The notes under the pieces are model-generated. The model made no database searches and was not told the origin of the DNA. It worked only from the letters and a program-made list of their open reading frames with translations. A DNA stretch of 64,000 nt, taken from positions 17,916,129-17,980,128 of the forward strand of contig CM046838.1 of NCBI GenBank assembly GCA_025618425.1, written 5' to 3'. Position numbers and translations under genes: made by a program. The DNA comes from Heliocidaris tuberculata. Lineage: Eukaryota > Echinodermata > Echinoidea > Camarodonta > Echinometridae. This document shows positions 11,449 to 22,721 of the stretch, in pieces (the stretch's first letter is position 1; each line of letters starts with the position of its first letter).

Positions 11449-11628
11449 AAATCGAGTGATCACTGACGTCACTCCCCGGGGGAATGAAAATAGAGTGAAA
11501 ATAGAGTGAAACTCCACTCTTTTCCTTTTCGAGAGCACTCGATAGTCACTCGATATTCACTCCTAAACAAGTGATCACTGACGTGACTTCCGGCGGAGTG
11601 ATAACATAGTGAAAATTCACTCTTTTTT
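11449..11628. repeat. GATCACTGACGT repeat family (copy 1, SLC16-like intron 2)
   Basis: A roughly 180-bp unit with two internal copies of GATCACTGACGT (11458, 11573; spacing 115 bp), each followed by a GGGGGAGTGA-like word and an AGTGAAAATTCACTC-type short palindrome. A second copy with the same layout lies at 48484-48655. Confidence 0.75.
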
Positions 11629-11879
11629 TTAGAGAGAGAGTAGCATGTCGTTATACTGTCTTCTAAATGCAACTTTGGTGAATAAGGTAGATTTTAGGAA
11701 ATAAACGTGACAACATCCAAAGATCCTTAAAATTTGCAATACCACTGAATACTGTCCTCCGAGCATGATAGAAGTGTTTAATAACCTGATCAGCTGAAAG
11801 AAGGCTTTTTCATACCCACCACGGGTATAGAGACTATGGGGGGGGGGGGGGGGGTTGGTAATCATTCTGAAAGTAGGTA

Positions 11880-12190
11880 GCTTTTAGGGGATATTCGTCG
11901 GATTGTAACAGTCCGGTTGCCTATATTCGTAAAGAAGTAATTGTCTTATGGTTATAGGAACATAATAGTTATCATTGCCAGTGTGCTAGTTTTTCTTGAT
12001 GGGTAGTTGTCTTGAGGGATATTCGTCAGACTTGTAGTTGTCCGGGTGGCTTATCCTAGGTGGGTGACTGTAAGAGGGGTGCTAAAACAAGGGAGCTGTA
12101 GTTGCCAGTGTGTAACTGCCTCAGTCTTATGTGCGGGTAGCTGTAGGCGTTAATGGGTAATCGTCAGAGAGGAGTCGGAATATAGGGGTC
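11880..12190. repeat. Degenerate short tandem repeat, TAGTTGTCCGGG-like units
   Basis: Loose repeats of about 20-35 bp around GATATTCGTC.GA and GTAGTTGTCCGGGT-like words, in intron 2 of the SLC16-like gene. Similar wording occurs at 45620-46025 in the SLC5-like gene. No coding content. Confidence 0.5.
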
Positions 12191-12218
12191 ATCTTCGTAG
12201 TGGTATCGCTTCACTTAC

Positions 12219-12365
12219 CGTTTAAAGCCAAATAGACTCCAAGGACACTGACATTCCTGGTGTATCCGCTGGCTATGAGAGTACCAGAACTAATCAATGC
12301 TCCCAGGATAGCTAATCCTCGTGGGCTAACCCTATCGTACTTGAGAAGATACGCCACGACTGGAC
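12219..12365 (-). CDS. SLC16-like transporter, coding exon 2
   Basis: A 147-nt exon bounded by acceptor TTCTTCAG and donor GTAAGTGA. It encodes residues 71-118: PVVAYLLKYDRVSPRG, the TM2-TM3 loop with its basic residues, then TM3 (AILGALISSGTLIASGY). The phase matches both neighbours. An open frame that appears to begin upstream at MIFFSG reads intron sequence. Confidence 0.88.
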
Positions 12366-12672
12366 CTGAAGAAACAAAATAAGACATGTAATTTGAAACA
12401 AACCCAGAGAAGAATATCAAAATTCAATTTTATCATTTGCTTTACCATGATTTAATTCGATTTAATATTCTTCTTATTCGATTCTTTCTCAACTTAATAA
12501 AATATATTTTATTATGTTGAGTTATAACTCGATTATAAAACTTTATCGAAATATCATGTAATCACTTCAGAACATAATATTTATATATCTAGACGCTACA
12601 TGTATTTACTTCTTTTATGGTAAAAATATATATAAAGGCCTATTAGATTGTGTAGGGTACTCTAAGACTTAC

Positions 12673-12880
12673 ATGCTACCAGCATCCATGTTACCGGAAA
12701 GCTGCAGAGTAATCCTAGAACAGATAGGCGAGTGTCGAAGAGGAGAACCATTCCGGGGATGAGTACGCCGAACGACTTCGAAATCGACGCCTCCAGAAGA
12801 TGCATCACAAGTTTACTGATGACAATCACATATTTCCATCGATCAGAGGAGTCGGATATTCTCTCAGCACTCTGTTCCAT
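12673..12880 (-). CDS. SLC16-like transporter, coding exon 1
   Basis: It starts at ATG 12880-12878 and ends at the donor GTAAGT (12672-12667). It encodes residues 1-69 plus one base. A short charged N-terminus leads through DRWKYVIV into TM1 and TM2 (VLGLLCSFPVTWMLVAC). The usual DG[GS][WF]GW signature of the family is reduced here. The first base of the Cys70 codon lies in this exon and is completed by exon 2. Confidence 0.85.
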
Positions 12881-13153
12881 GTTTTGTTTTGTTTTGTACT
12901 ATCTAAACACTAAGACTAAGACTAATACTGCCACAACGATACATGTATAGTCGATGCTGAACTTGACAGATATGTCACACTGCTGACAGTTACTTTCAGC
13001 ATTATAACTTGACTACTCCCTGTTTTTCCCTGTCCGTGGCGTCGCTTGATATAGGTATGGGGTGTTACATCCAACTCCCCTCCCCCCATAACAAATTTAT
13101 CTTAAAGAGTATTATTGCGTTATTGCGTTATTGGGATATTTGTTTTTGTTCGC

Positions 13154-13160
<7 letters not shown>

Positions 13161-13188
<28 letters not shown>

Positions 13189-13316
13189 GATTTTAAGCTT
13201 GTGGGAAAATTCTCAGCTAGTTTTGTCCGCAAATGTGGCCAGACATACTGTACTCCACTCAAAATTTACATACTCTAGATACACCCCCTTCTTTCTGTCT
13301 CCCCTCCCCCCCCCCC

Positions 13317-13350
<34 letters not shown>
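13161..13350. repeat. (TTG)n, C-run and (CT)n microsatellites
   Basis: TTG units at 13158-13189, a C run at 13305-13318 and CT units at 13320-13351. The Leu/Val- and Ser/Leu-rich frames here are artefacts. Confidence 0.85.
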
Positions 13351-13355
<5 letters not shown>

Positions 13356-13562
13356 CATATTTCCTTTCTTACTTTCTCTTGGCCTATAGGGGTGGGTTTT
13401 TTTTCTCTCTCTCCTTGTATACGTTCACTCTTGTCCCTCTGTTTCTCACATGTTACAAGGTAGGTTGTGTGTTTGGGACAAATATTTGGTTATAGTAAAT
13501 AGTGTATGTATAATACGTGCTGTGATTGGTTAGAGTCGCATCACGTGACGTGCAAAAATTTT

Positions 13563-13590
13563 GTTATAGTGCACGATCGTGCACTATAAC
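13563..13590. repeat. Perfect 28-bp palindrome
   Basis: The 28 bases are exactly self-complementary, centred on CGATCG (GTGCACGATCGTGCAC core). A related, imperfect TATAGTGCATG...CATGCACTAT palindrome occurs at 13952-13978, so the two may mark ends of one element of about 400 bp. Confidence 0.85.
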
Positions 13591-13843
13591 TTCAATTTCT
13601 GCACGTTTATTTGTGTACAAAATCCCATAAGGCCAAGGCGCACAAGAAGTTAATTACACCAGCGCGCATATAATGCGACGCCTTTTTTGCGTATCATTTT
13701 GGACTGGCTGTGTGACGTAACAATGAATTTACGAATTTGCACTATATGCGATGGAGGTTGCTAGTTATAAATCTAGGGGTCTATTTACTATAACAATTAA
13801 TGCATGTTCTATTTATGCACCATTACTAGACTATATGAACTCC

Positions 13844-13931
13844 AAATACTAAATTATCCCTCGTGCAGGTCTATTTCACCTCGGCCTGCGGCCTCGGTGA
13901 AACAAACTGCACTCGGGATAATTTAGTATTT
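13844..13931. repeat. Long near-perfect hairpin
   Basis: Arms of about 42 bp: AAATACTAAATTATCCC at the left and its complement GGGATAATTTAGTATTT at the right, continuing through GTGCAG and TTTCACC to a CGGCCTGCGGCC loop region. Only a few mismatches. Confidence 0.85.
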
Positions 13932-15138
13932 GTCGTGCACATAATCCACTATAGTGCATGATAGACCATGCACTATTGATATAATATACCAACGTTTCGG
14001 CATGTATCAAGCACGAACGGAGGTAAAAGCCGATCAGCCGGAAAGGGCACAGTATCCTCCTCCCCTAGCATAAAAACACCTCATATGTACATGAAACTTA
14101 TGCAAACACACAAAATGCGTTAGATCATACACCTATTTATATGAAGCATGCAACCCCTGTAATCTACCTTTAAAAGCACACCTTTAAACCATATTTAAAA
14201 AAAAACCTTGTAGCTATAAAACTGTTTCAACTTTTTCAAAATATAAACCTTTGCCTTTTCAACGCTCTTTATAATGAACTTTACTTTTAAACTTTGTAAA
14301 AGTCTGCTTTCAAATGATTAAAGCTTGGATGAAACTGATCGTTTGAAGCTCTTATAAAGAAAAGTTTGTATTTCGACAAAGAATGAATTACATTTAGCAT
14401 TTTGAAAGGAAATCCACTGTACAAGGAAAATGATTAAGCAGCTTCTCATTTTTATTAATTTATTTCTTTTTTACTGAGTTTTCAATTTCGATCGATTTAA
14501 CAGATAATTTTTTTCTTTTCATTTCGGGGGGAGGGATGGGAGAACAGACTAAATTTTCTCTCTCAGAAATACTATTCTTTGATTATGTATATGAAAATGT
14601 ATTTTCTAAATATTTTATGAAAATATACTGTCCTTTTTTTTTTTTTTTTTTACTGTATTTTATGTTTAAGTTCAGTCAAAATATCAATGTATAATCCATC
14701 CAGTTTTGTTATGAATGATTATTTGTTCAATTTCTATTTGATTAAAGAGAAAAAATTTAAAAAATATTATTTGACACAAATTGGAATGTTTTTAGATGGG
14801 TGCCTCGATGGCGGCCATTTCGAAATGGCAGCCATGGTCTTTAGGATCATAATCCGAGATGTCTCATTTTCTATCAAAATATAGATAAATATGAGTAATC
14901 GTGCCTGGGTGCCAAATTTAATGTCTATTATGGAATACTTCTAGTTTGAGCCACATTTTGGATATTATTTATTGTTTGTTCTTATTGTATGCATCTAAAC
15001 CAATTTTTCGAAGTGTTTTTACCAAAAATAGTTGACAGATGAATTTGACTTGTCTCATTTTGTGACATGATTTTGAAATTCTATCATACTATCTAACTTA
15101 ATAATAAATTATCACTCTTCTTCCGATTACGTATTATC

Positions 15139-16200
15139 TTGGAGTGTTTTCTTTTTAATTCTCATGTGACTGGAATGATGAAGAAAAGTAACAGAAAATT
15201 ATTTATAATACTGTGCACCTCTTTTTTTTCAAGTTTGACGATTAATCAGATTAATGGTATAGAGAGCATACAAAAGAGAGCATGTCGAATAATCCTCGGA
15301 TCAAACCATATTTCATATGAAAATGCTTTAAAAAGACTGAAATTGCCAATCCTGTCATCTCGTAGAGAAAAATTGACCAAAGATTTTGCTATTGCATTGG
15401 GGAAAAAAATATTGTGCCAATCGTGGTTACCGCCAAAGAAAACCAACAAATTCAACTTACGAAATATGAAAAAGTACCAAGAATTTACTTGTAGAACTAA
15501 GAGGTTTCAAAACAGTGCTCTTCCTATGACACGTATATTCAATTATCATTATGCAAATCTAATGATAAACATCCCCAGTACTGTGACACCCAATATCTGT
15601 ATCAAAATTTTAATTGTATATTATAGCTATTGAACCACTTCCATCTTCGTTCTATGTTTACTGTGTTTATTGTACATGACATTTTGTATGCAAAATCTCC
15701 GTCCAATTCTCCAGCAACTTCTATGATCTTTATTTCTTCCCATTTGCATTTTTCTCTCACTCTTTCTCTTTCAAATGTAATCCTTCTCTCTCTTTCTTTC
15801 TCTTTTCAGTATCGAATCTTTTTTTTTCTCTCTATTGTCTACATTACTTACCTTCTTCAGAAATAAACACTCCTTCTTTCTCCTTAACCTCCTACCTTTT
15901 CATTATTTAGTATAGTGCAATATTAATTAATAGGCAGTGAAGTGGTCAACTTTTACTTGTTTATACAATAATAATGCCTTTTTTTTTTACAAAAGGTTTT
16001 AATATGTATATTCCAAGCCCCTTTCATGTGATTTTATTAAATGTAACTTAATTTACAAACTCTTTACATACTTTTTTAAATGTTTTATTACTTTTGCAAT
16101 TTGTGTTAATATTGTATTTCGATTGCTGTAAAACATGTACAATTCAGTCTGTATACTGCTAATCATGTTTTAATAAACCTTTATTGAATTGAATTGAATT
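15139..16200 (+). mobile_element. 3' end of a non-LTR retrotransposon (LINE), with A/T-rich tail repeat
   Basis: An open stretch to 15633 reads IESIQKRACRIILGS..., LKRLKLPILSSRREKLTKDF, the C-terminal segment after the reverse transcriptase in jockey/CR1-type LINEs. About 570 bp of AT-rich 3' UTR follows, ending in a short GAATT tandem tail (16183-16199). The catalytic part is absent, so this is a 5'-truncated dead copy. Confidence 0.75.
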
Positions 16201-16699
16201 TAGAAAGTGCCCCGGTGGCATCCTTCGAAAGATGGTGGCCATTGCTCGTAATGCATTAATCTGTCTATGTACCGCCGAATTCGGAGCTTTTCACTCAAAG
16301 AAGTGCACAATTAAGCTGAACTATATCGTTGTACCGCTTGTTCCACCAGTAGTATGATGAATGTGGAGGAAAATGTGATGCGATGACCGCCCTCTGTCGT
16401 AGGGACATATAGCATCGAAAATACGAAACCCGCCCTATAATATATTGTATCTTTTGAACGATAGGCTAGTTATATAGATTAAAATACTATCTCCAACCAA
16501 AGTCACTATTTATGCTCTGTAATTCATTCATTCTATCCTATATATCTTACTGTAACATAGTATGGGGGAATAGTAATAAGATGAAAATTATGGCAATAGG
16601 CAAAAGAAAGCATTCCGTATCTGTACTCATTCACATTACATAGCCCATACTGATCCAATATTTACCAATTAAAAACATTAAAAATTGCCGATATTCACC

Positions 16700-17372
16700 T
16701 CTTTCAAACTCCAATCTTTATGTACAGATTTTCGACAAATACTATACCATTGCCTCTTCGTAATATCTTTACGTACAATAGATATATTCATTCTTATCCT
16801 ACACGACACTCTTCTGACTTCCATTTAACCAACCCCCAAATAATTGTAGCTCATAAATCGATAAGACACCATGGCCCAGATGTTTGCAACGATTTACCAG
16901 CCAATATTAAACATTCTGCATCACTTTATTCTTGCAAAGCATTAATGAAAAAATACCTTTTATCCAATTATTTGTAAAGATGACTTGTTTAAGAAGATAT
17001 ACGATTCACACACTTTTCACCCGCACTCACATGCACGCACTTGCAATTTCTGTTCTTTTCTACATTTGTTTTTCTTACAAACTCCGATTTATATAATTTC
17101 TGGAAATATATCTAATTCATTATACGTGCCACCCCATACTATATATCGACTCGTATATTAAGGTATCATCATGTAGCCCCCATCCCCCGGCTGCTATCCA
17201 CTCAAGCATTCTTGCTTATGATAGCTGGCCCCTGCATTTATCTCGATTTTTATTGACTTATCTCCATAATTTCAATATTATCTAAGTATACATATTCTTT
17301 TTTGTAATTCAGTTGTCACACTTTATTTGTATCACTTCTGATTTGTATTTGATTTCTTAATAAATGCAGAAT
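16700..17372 (+). mobile_element. Second LINE 3' end fragment
   Basis: The coding remnant up to TAA 16975-16977 shows YIHSYPTRHSSDFHL, KSIRHHGPDVCNDLPANI and ALMKKYLLS. This is the C-terminal signature (IHxYxTR, SIRxxGPxxWNxLP, FKxxLKxYLL) of LINE ORF2 proteins. An AT-rich 3' UTR extends to about 17372. It lies 500 bp from the previous LINE end but is a different copy. Confidence 0.75.
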
Positions 17373-17387
17373 GCCGAGGAGTGACAA

Positions 17388-17482
17388 CTTTTTCAAAATG
17401 GTAGATCAACTCTTTTAAACTGCTGGATTCAGCCTTTATAGTGTTGTATGTTAAAAGTGTTAATCTACAATTTTGAAAAAGT
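17388..17482. repeat. Short foldback repeat
   Basis: The left word ACTTTTTCAAAATGGTAGAT and right ATCTACAATTTTGAAAAAGT are inverted copies with one or two mismatches, about 95 bp overall. Confidence 0.7.
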
Positions 17483-17678
17483 TTTTAGAGTGCACCTATC
17501 GACATTATGTCGAGCCTCCCCACCCCCCCCCCCCCCTCCTCCTCCTCCTCCCCATTTCCCCAGTGAATGGATTCACCATGTGCTACTTTTTGTTCAATAA
17601 TCCTTACGGTACCATCAAATTTACAAGTATTTCGTCACAAAAATAAAATTGGGAGGTATCCTTTCGGTGCTCCTACAA

Positions 17679-17876
17679 ATGCTCCGGCGACAATTGCTTT
17701 GGGGTTTTTTATTTCGTCAAAGATTTAGGGTAAGGGTTAAGGTTGCAACTGGGTTTTAGGTCAGGTTTAGGGTAAGGGTGGGGAACGGCGTTTGGTCCAG
17801 GATTGAAGTTAAGCATTTAGCTAGTGTAGGATTTTGACCGCGGAGGCAGCGCGCGGAGCAATTGCCGCCGGAGCAT
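17679..17876. mobile_element. Short inverted-repeat element with TTTAGGGTAAGGGT-like interior
   Basis: Termini ATGCTCCGGCGACAATTGCT and (other strand) ATGCTCCGGCGGCAATTGCT are nearly identical over 20 bp. The interior has degenerate GGTTTAGGGTAAGGGT words. Similar interiors occur near 27020-27095 and, inverted, at 48060-48130. Confidence 0.7.
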
Positions 17877-18094
17877 ATTGTGTGCGTACAACCATGTTTT
17901 CAATCATAGCGTTCATTGTTGATCCTCGTACAAACAATATTCAGTGATATCAGACTTTTACAATGAACCCGTTTGGAATTTCCAGAAGAAACTTGATATT
18001 TTCTTCGCGCCAAAATACTGGATACACTAACAAATCTTGGGCGGTTTAACCCGTCTTTTTGCTGCACTTAAAGGCAGGGGCGTCGTTAGAACAT

Positions 18095-18730
18095 TTTGAA
18101 GGGGGGGGGGGTGTGACACCGAAATTTGCCGACAAAAATGCTGCAACCTAATCCCTCTCCCCCCACAAATAATAATAAAAGAAAATCGCAGACGTAGAGA
18201 TCTTGGTCATACGGGCCCATTTTCGCACGGAGGGGGTTGACGCCTTTTGCCCGAATATCAACTTTTTCTAAATTTTTTTAACTTTTCGTAGTGGAAATGT
18301 ACAGAGGGTTACATACAGAAGTTATTTTACATAATTATCTGGGAACCTCGCTGCCCAAACATGTGGATATTCTGGCACCTCGCTGCCCGAATATGAAGTG
18401 GTGGTTTCCCAAATATATGAACTTTGAAAATCCTCGGGGGGGGGGGGGGGGGACTGTAGGCCATTGCCGAAGTAGGACGCATTATCTACTTTTAAATTAA
18501 GCAATTTTTAAAAAACTTTTCGTAGTGAAAATGTACAGAAGCTACTTACACAAGTTATATAATTATCTGGGAACCTTTCTTCCCCAATATGTGGATAATC
18601 TAGCACCTAGCTGCCCGAATATGACTATCGGAACTATGAAAATCTTAGGGCGGGGGGGGGGGGGGCTGTAGCCCATTGCCGAAGGGAGGGGACGCCGTTT
18701 GCCCGAAGATTAAGATCCCAATGTTTTTGC
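18095..18730. repeat. Poly-G-associated tandem repeat, two main units
   Basis: Two diverged units (about 18256-18450 and 18505-18670) share TTTTCGTAGTG(G)AAATGTACAGA, ATAATTATCTGGGAACCT, ATGTGGATA and CTGCCCGAATATGA, and each ends in a run of more than 10 G. A further G run lies at 18101-18110. It is inverted relative to the copy at 9.7-10.0 kb. GAGCGAGCGAAGAGAGCGAG follows at 18731, also found (inverted) near 9980. Confidence 0.75.
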
Positions 18731-19013
18731 GAGCGAGCGAAGAGAGCGAGCAAAGAATTTTGCTAGTTTTTCCTTCTTTTTTCCCCTTTCCTTTTTCTTT
18801 CCTTTTCAGTTTTTGTTTTCCTTTCCTTTCCCTTTTCTGTTTTCCTTCTTTCTTTCTATCCTTTCTCTTTTCTCCTTTTCTTTTTCTCTCTCCTCTTCCC
18901 TCTCTCTTCCCCCCTTTTTTTTGCCGACAGAGGTGGCGCATTTGCCGACAACAATTTTGAGTGGGGGGTGTGACACCCCCACACCCCCCCCCCTCCGCTA
19001 GCGACGCCCCTGC

Positions 19014-19596
19014 TTAAAGGGAAGAATGGAACACCTGAGATCTGTAATTTCAAAGACAGCATTGACACAATAACATTTTTTTTTTCCTTTTATAGGGTAG
19101 AAAATTCTTTTCTGAGTAAAATGACACCAAGACCATCAATTTGGGGTAAGGCGTTCTGATTCTCTGGCTTTTTTGGTGAGGAAATGTCATTTTCAAAATA
19201 TGCTACTTTTGCACAATTTGTCATGCATGATGCAGCTATAAAACATTTGCTCAATACGGCTTCCAATACAGTTTCCGGTTCTTTCATGTCTTCGTTTTCA
19301 AAGCGAAAGCAGCCATGTTTTTCTCAACAAAGCTGACTGTAAAATATGGGAAGCCGTCATACATAAACTTCGCGCTGCTTCAAGCATGAATACGGTTGCA
19401 AAAGTAGCAAATTTTCAAAATGACATTGTCTAACAAACATAGCTGTAGAATCAAAATGCCTCAAATTTGATGATCTTTGGGTCATTTTACTCGGAATTTT
19501 TTTTTTCTACCCACTACAACAAAAAGTAATGATATATTGTGTCAATGATTTCGTTTAAATTGCAGATCACGGGTATAGCATTCTTTCTGGGCCACC
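19014..19596. mobile_element. Foldback element
   Basis: Inverted arms align from both ends: GATCTGTAATTTCAAAGACA / TCATTGACACAAT region, TTCTGAGTAAAATGACACCAA against TTCCGAGTAAAATGACCCAA, then AATGTCATTTTCAAAATATG. Each arm is about 190 bp or longer. No coding capacity. Confidence 0.7.
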
Positions 19597-21605
19597 ATTT
19601 ATAGTAAGCCTTCTTTAGAAATAAATTGAACTTAGAACTAGATTACGATTAGATGTACATGTATGTACAGCCTCGTTACACGTAGAAGCAAGAGATCATG
19701 ATCATGATCATGATCACGATAAGAGAACGTGAACTCCACCCATTCAAATGTCAACTCACGGGTCAATTTCTACATTTTATAAGGTAAATATTTGTTAAGC
19801 AAACACAATACCTTGTAAAAGAGTTTTGAGCTATGTAATTCCTACTGACAATTTACCTGCGTGGAAAAGCTCCTAAATAGTCTTTAAACTCACCGTGGGG
19901 GTCTTATTTGTCAAGGTCGGTCTTTAAAGAGGAGGTATATAGAGTTTAAAAATAATTTTTGAGATTTCTCATTCTTTTTATGTCAGTTTGGAAGAATGTC
20001 ATATATGGAAGAAAATCTCCCCTGTAAAAGATTGCTCTTCAAATGCCCTTATATTCGAAATATGATGAGAAATAGCTGGAAAGTTTGGACCAAAATTTCA
20101 TGCCACAAGACTTGGTGTGTTCAATCTCATATACGCATTTCTGTGTGCAGTGCATGCGACTTTCGGCAACTTCGAGTCAATTTTTTAATGATTTTGATGA
20201 TTCCAAAACCTCGCAGTATACAGCTATTCTTATGTACTATATATAATCAAACTTTTCCAAATGCTTCCAGACATTTTCTTCCACAATGACCGGAACCCAA
20301 GCTTATCTTTCAAAAAAGATATAGTTACAGAACAGCCACGTTAGGTCTTACTTAATCCGATAGCGATAATGATATTCATGATTAAAGCTAAACCCTTTAT
20401 ATTTCTTAACCTTTTTAAGTAAACACAGAAAGTGGTTTAAATCTAACTTAAAATATTATTTTTTATGCTTTAAGAACATTGTGAGCAGTTACAGTTACGG
20501 GGACACGTTACCCCCCCCCCCCCCCCCCGCCCCCCGCAAATGGGGAAAAGAGAAAAAAAATAATAAAAGAGAGAGAAAGAAAGGAAGTGTGGAAAATAGA
20601 CATGGTAATAAAATGATAGATCCATCACACTTTCCCCGTAATCGGTTGTCTTGGTAAATCCCCAGTCATCCACCTGAGTAAAACTGGTGCCCCCCCCCCT
20701 CGTGATGACAGTGCCATTTCAGTAGCTAGACTCACGCTACGCCACTGATCGTATAAAAATTCAGCCCAAAATAGCTTTCTATCTTTTGATGGATGTTTTG
20801 TCCTAGCACAAGTATTATAAGTAGAACCTTTTAACACAAGTACACTTCTCGTTATTGCTGCCAATTATCAATAATTGGAGTCGATCTTTGTTGCCATTTT
20901 TATATCACTATTAAACTCTGCACGGTGAAAGAAAAAAAAAACAACTGAACAATCGCATGAGTGCAGATAACAAACAACAAAAGATAACGTATGTCGTATT
21001 TATGGAAGATAATTACACAATATATCAAATGAACAAATAACGTCTTAATCGAATGTTCAAGTAATGCAAACAGTAGCTTGTATAAAGATGACATTTATAA
21101 AAATACTGATGTGTTTGCTTGCTATAAATTTGATGGACTAATGATCATTTGGTAAATGATCGTAACAATTTCATGACGCAGCAAATTTCAGTAACCGACA
21201 CACCCTTAAAGAGTCTTAAAGAGGGTATATATGCCTTTTGCAGATATGAAATAGAAATCTACATAAAACTGGGCTATAATTATGAATATAAATATCCTTT
21301 GATAAATGACGCTGTGACACACAACCTGTGACGCGCAGCCTTTTATTGAGTCAAGAAAAGAATTAAAGGTATTGGACACTGATTTCGATCCAAAACATAT
21401 CATTTGTATTGTGTCCTGAAAGTTTTCACTTGCATTACTCAAATGTTTGTTTAATCGTTGTTGTTGTTTTTTTTTTTTTTTTTTTTTTGTTGTTTTGTTT
21501 TTTCCGCATAATATCAATATCAATATCAATATACACGAATGCTCATAAACAGAAATATTGCATTTATGAATCGTTAGTTGGTTTGCATTTAAGGATTTCA
21601 TGAAT

Positions 21606-21611
21606 GTATAT

Positions 21612-21681
<70 letters not shown>
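21606..21681. repeat. (TA)n microsatellite
   Basis: About 75 bp of nearly pure TA, abutting the left arm of a foldback element. Confidence 0.9.
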
Positions 21682-21684
<3 letters not shown>

Positions 21685-21685
<1 letters not shown>

Positions 21686-22121
21686 AAGAAATGTCACTAT
21701 GAGACAGTCGTAGCTTTTATTGTCCTCCTTTTATTTGACAAGCTTTCGATCAATGATCTTCATCAGGACAGTATAAAAACACAAAATCATGGCTGACATT
21801 TACATCGGAATATACATTTTATTTTCTTATATTTATAATATTGTTCTTTTTAATTAACATCATCATCATTATTATACATTTGCATATTCTATGTTAATAA
21901 AATTAATTAAATATTAATAATGATAATCAATATAATAAATAATATTATTCCAATGATTAGTACTTAACAATTGTAAGAAACTGAAATGTATATTCCAATA
22001 TAAATGTCAGCCATCATTTTGTGTTTTTATACAGTTCTGATGAAAATCATTGATCGAAAGCTTGACAAATATTAAAAGGAGGACAATAAAAGCTACGACC
22101 GTCTCATAGTGATATTTCTTT
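21685..22121. mobile_element. Foldback element between TA microsatellites
   Basis: Arms 21685-21822 and 21984-22121 are inverted copies (for example CTTTCGATCAATGATCTTCATCAG-type sequence against its complement with a TTTTCATCAG variant). The centre is a roughly 160-bp AT-rich core. TA arrays lie immediately to the left and, after about 70 bp, to the right. Confidence 0.8.
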
Positions 22122-22188
22122 CAATATACCTTCCACTAAAACAACTATGAGTGACCACCAGCGTTGTGTTCGAGGAACATTTCTTACA

Positions 22189-22189
<1 letters not shown>

Positions 22190-22249
<60 letters not shown>

Positions 22250-22250
22250 A

Positions 22251-22291
<41 letters not shown>

Positions 22292-22318
22292 AATATATAC
22301 ATATATTTATTATATATT
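22190..22318. repeat. (TA)n microsatellites, two blocks
   Basis: TA blocks at 22190-22246 and 22257-22289, separated by TGTAATATATACA, with a second TTGTAATATATACA following. The internal repeat suggests array duplication. Confidence 0.85.
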
Positions 22319-22721
22319 TATTATATAAATATTTCCGAATATTTGCAATATATTTTAATTCTTGTAAATAGCTGAGGGTCCTTCCTTTACAATAACACCC
22401 AAAAATTTGACTAGTTATTACGCCTGAGTAATCTCAAACTACTTTTGTAAAAGGGTGCGAAATTCAGATTTGACAAGAATTGGTATTTGTTCTGGATGGT
22501 ATCAACAAAGTTGAGAACCGTTTGAAATTGACATTTGGAAAAAGTCTCCTCAATTAAATATTTCAAATTATTATTTGTATGAAGGGTTTTCAGGCGACCA
22601 GAAAAATTGGCGTATCTCATGGTTTGCGCAAAAGTTCCTGGATGACCGTGCAATTTTAAAACAATATCTCATGGTTTGTGTAAAAGTACCCGGATGACCG
22701 TGTAATATATCTCCATCCCCC

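Larger units (their letters stand above)
7044..12880 (-). other. Gene model: SLC16 (monocarboxylate-transporter-like) major facilitator, 4 coding exons
   Basis: Coding exons are 12880-12673, 12365-12219, 11370-10162 and 7204-7044. All introns are GT-AG and phase 1, giving 1725 nt and 574 residues, normal to long for the family. Family role: proton-linked or facilitated transport of small carboxylates or other substrates across the plasma membrane, with 12 membrane segments. Visible support: an N-terminal segment following a degenerate version of the family's aromatic motif (DRWKYVIV), the YFPRR...FGSIIG motif between TM4 and TM5 (residues 136 on), a long hydrophilic TM6-TM7 loop (about 199-373), an Arg in TM8 (GALVGR, about 428) without the Asp found four residues earlier in MCT1, and a basic C-terminal tail (VVRRRRKHH). 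The substrate cannot be inferred; loss of the TM8 Asp suggests an orphan-type member and not a classic lactate carrier. Confidence 0.88.

Noticed and set aside
17720..17800. Internal telomeric repeat
   Set aside because: TTTAGGGTAAGGGT words are irregular and lie inside a short inverted-repeat element, not in a TTAGGG array.
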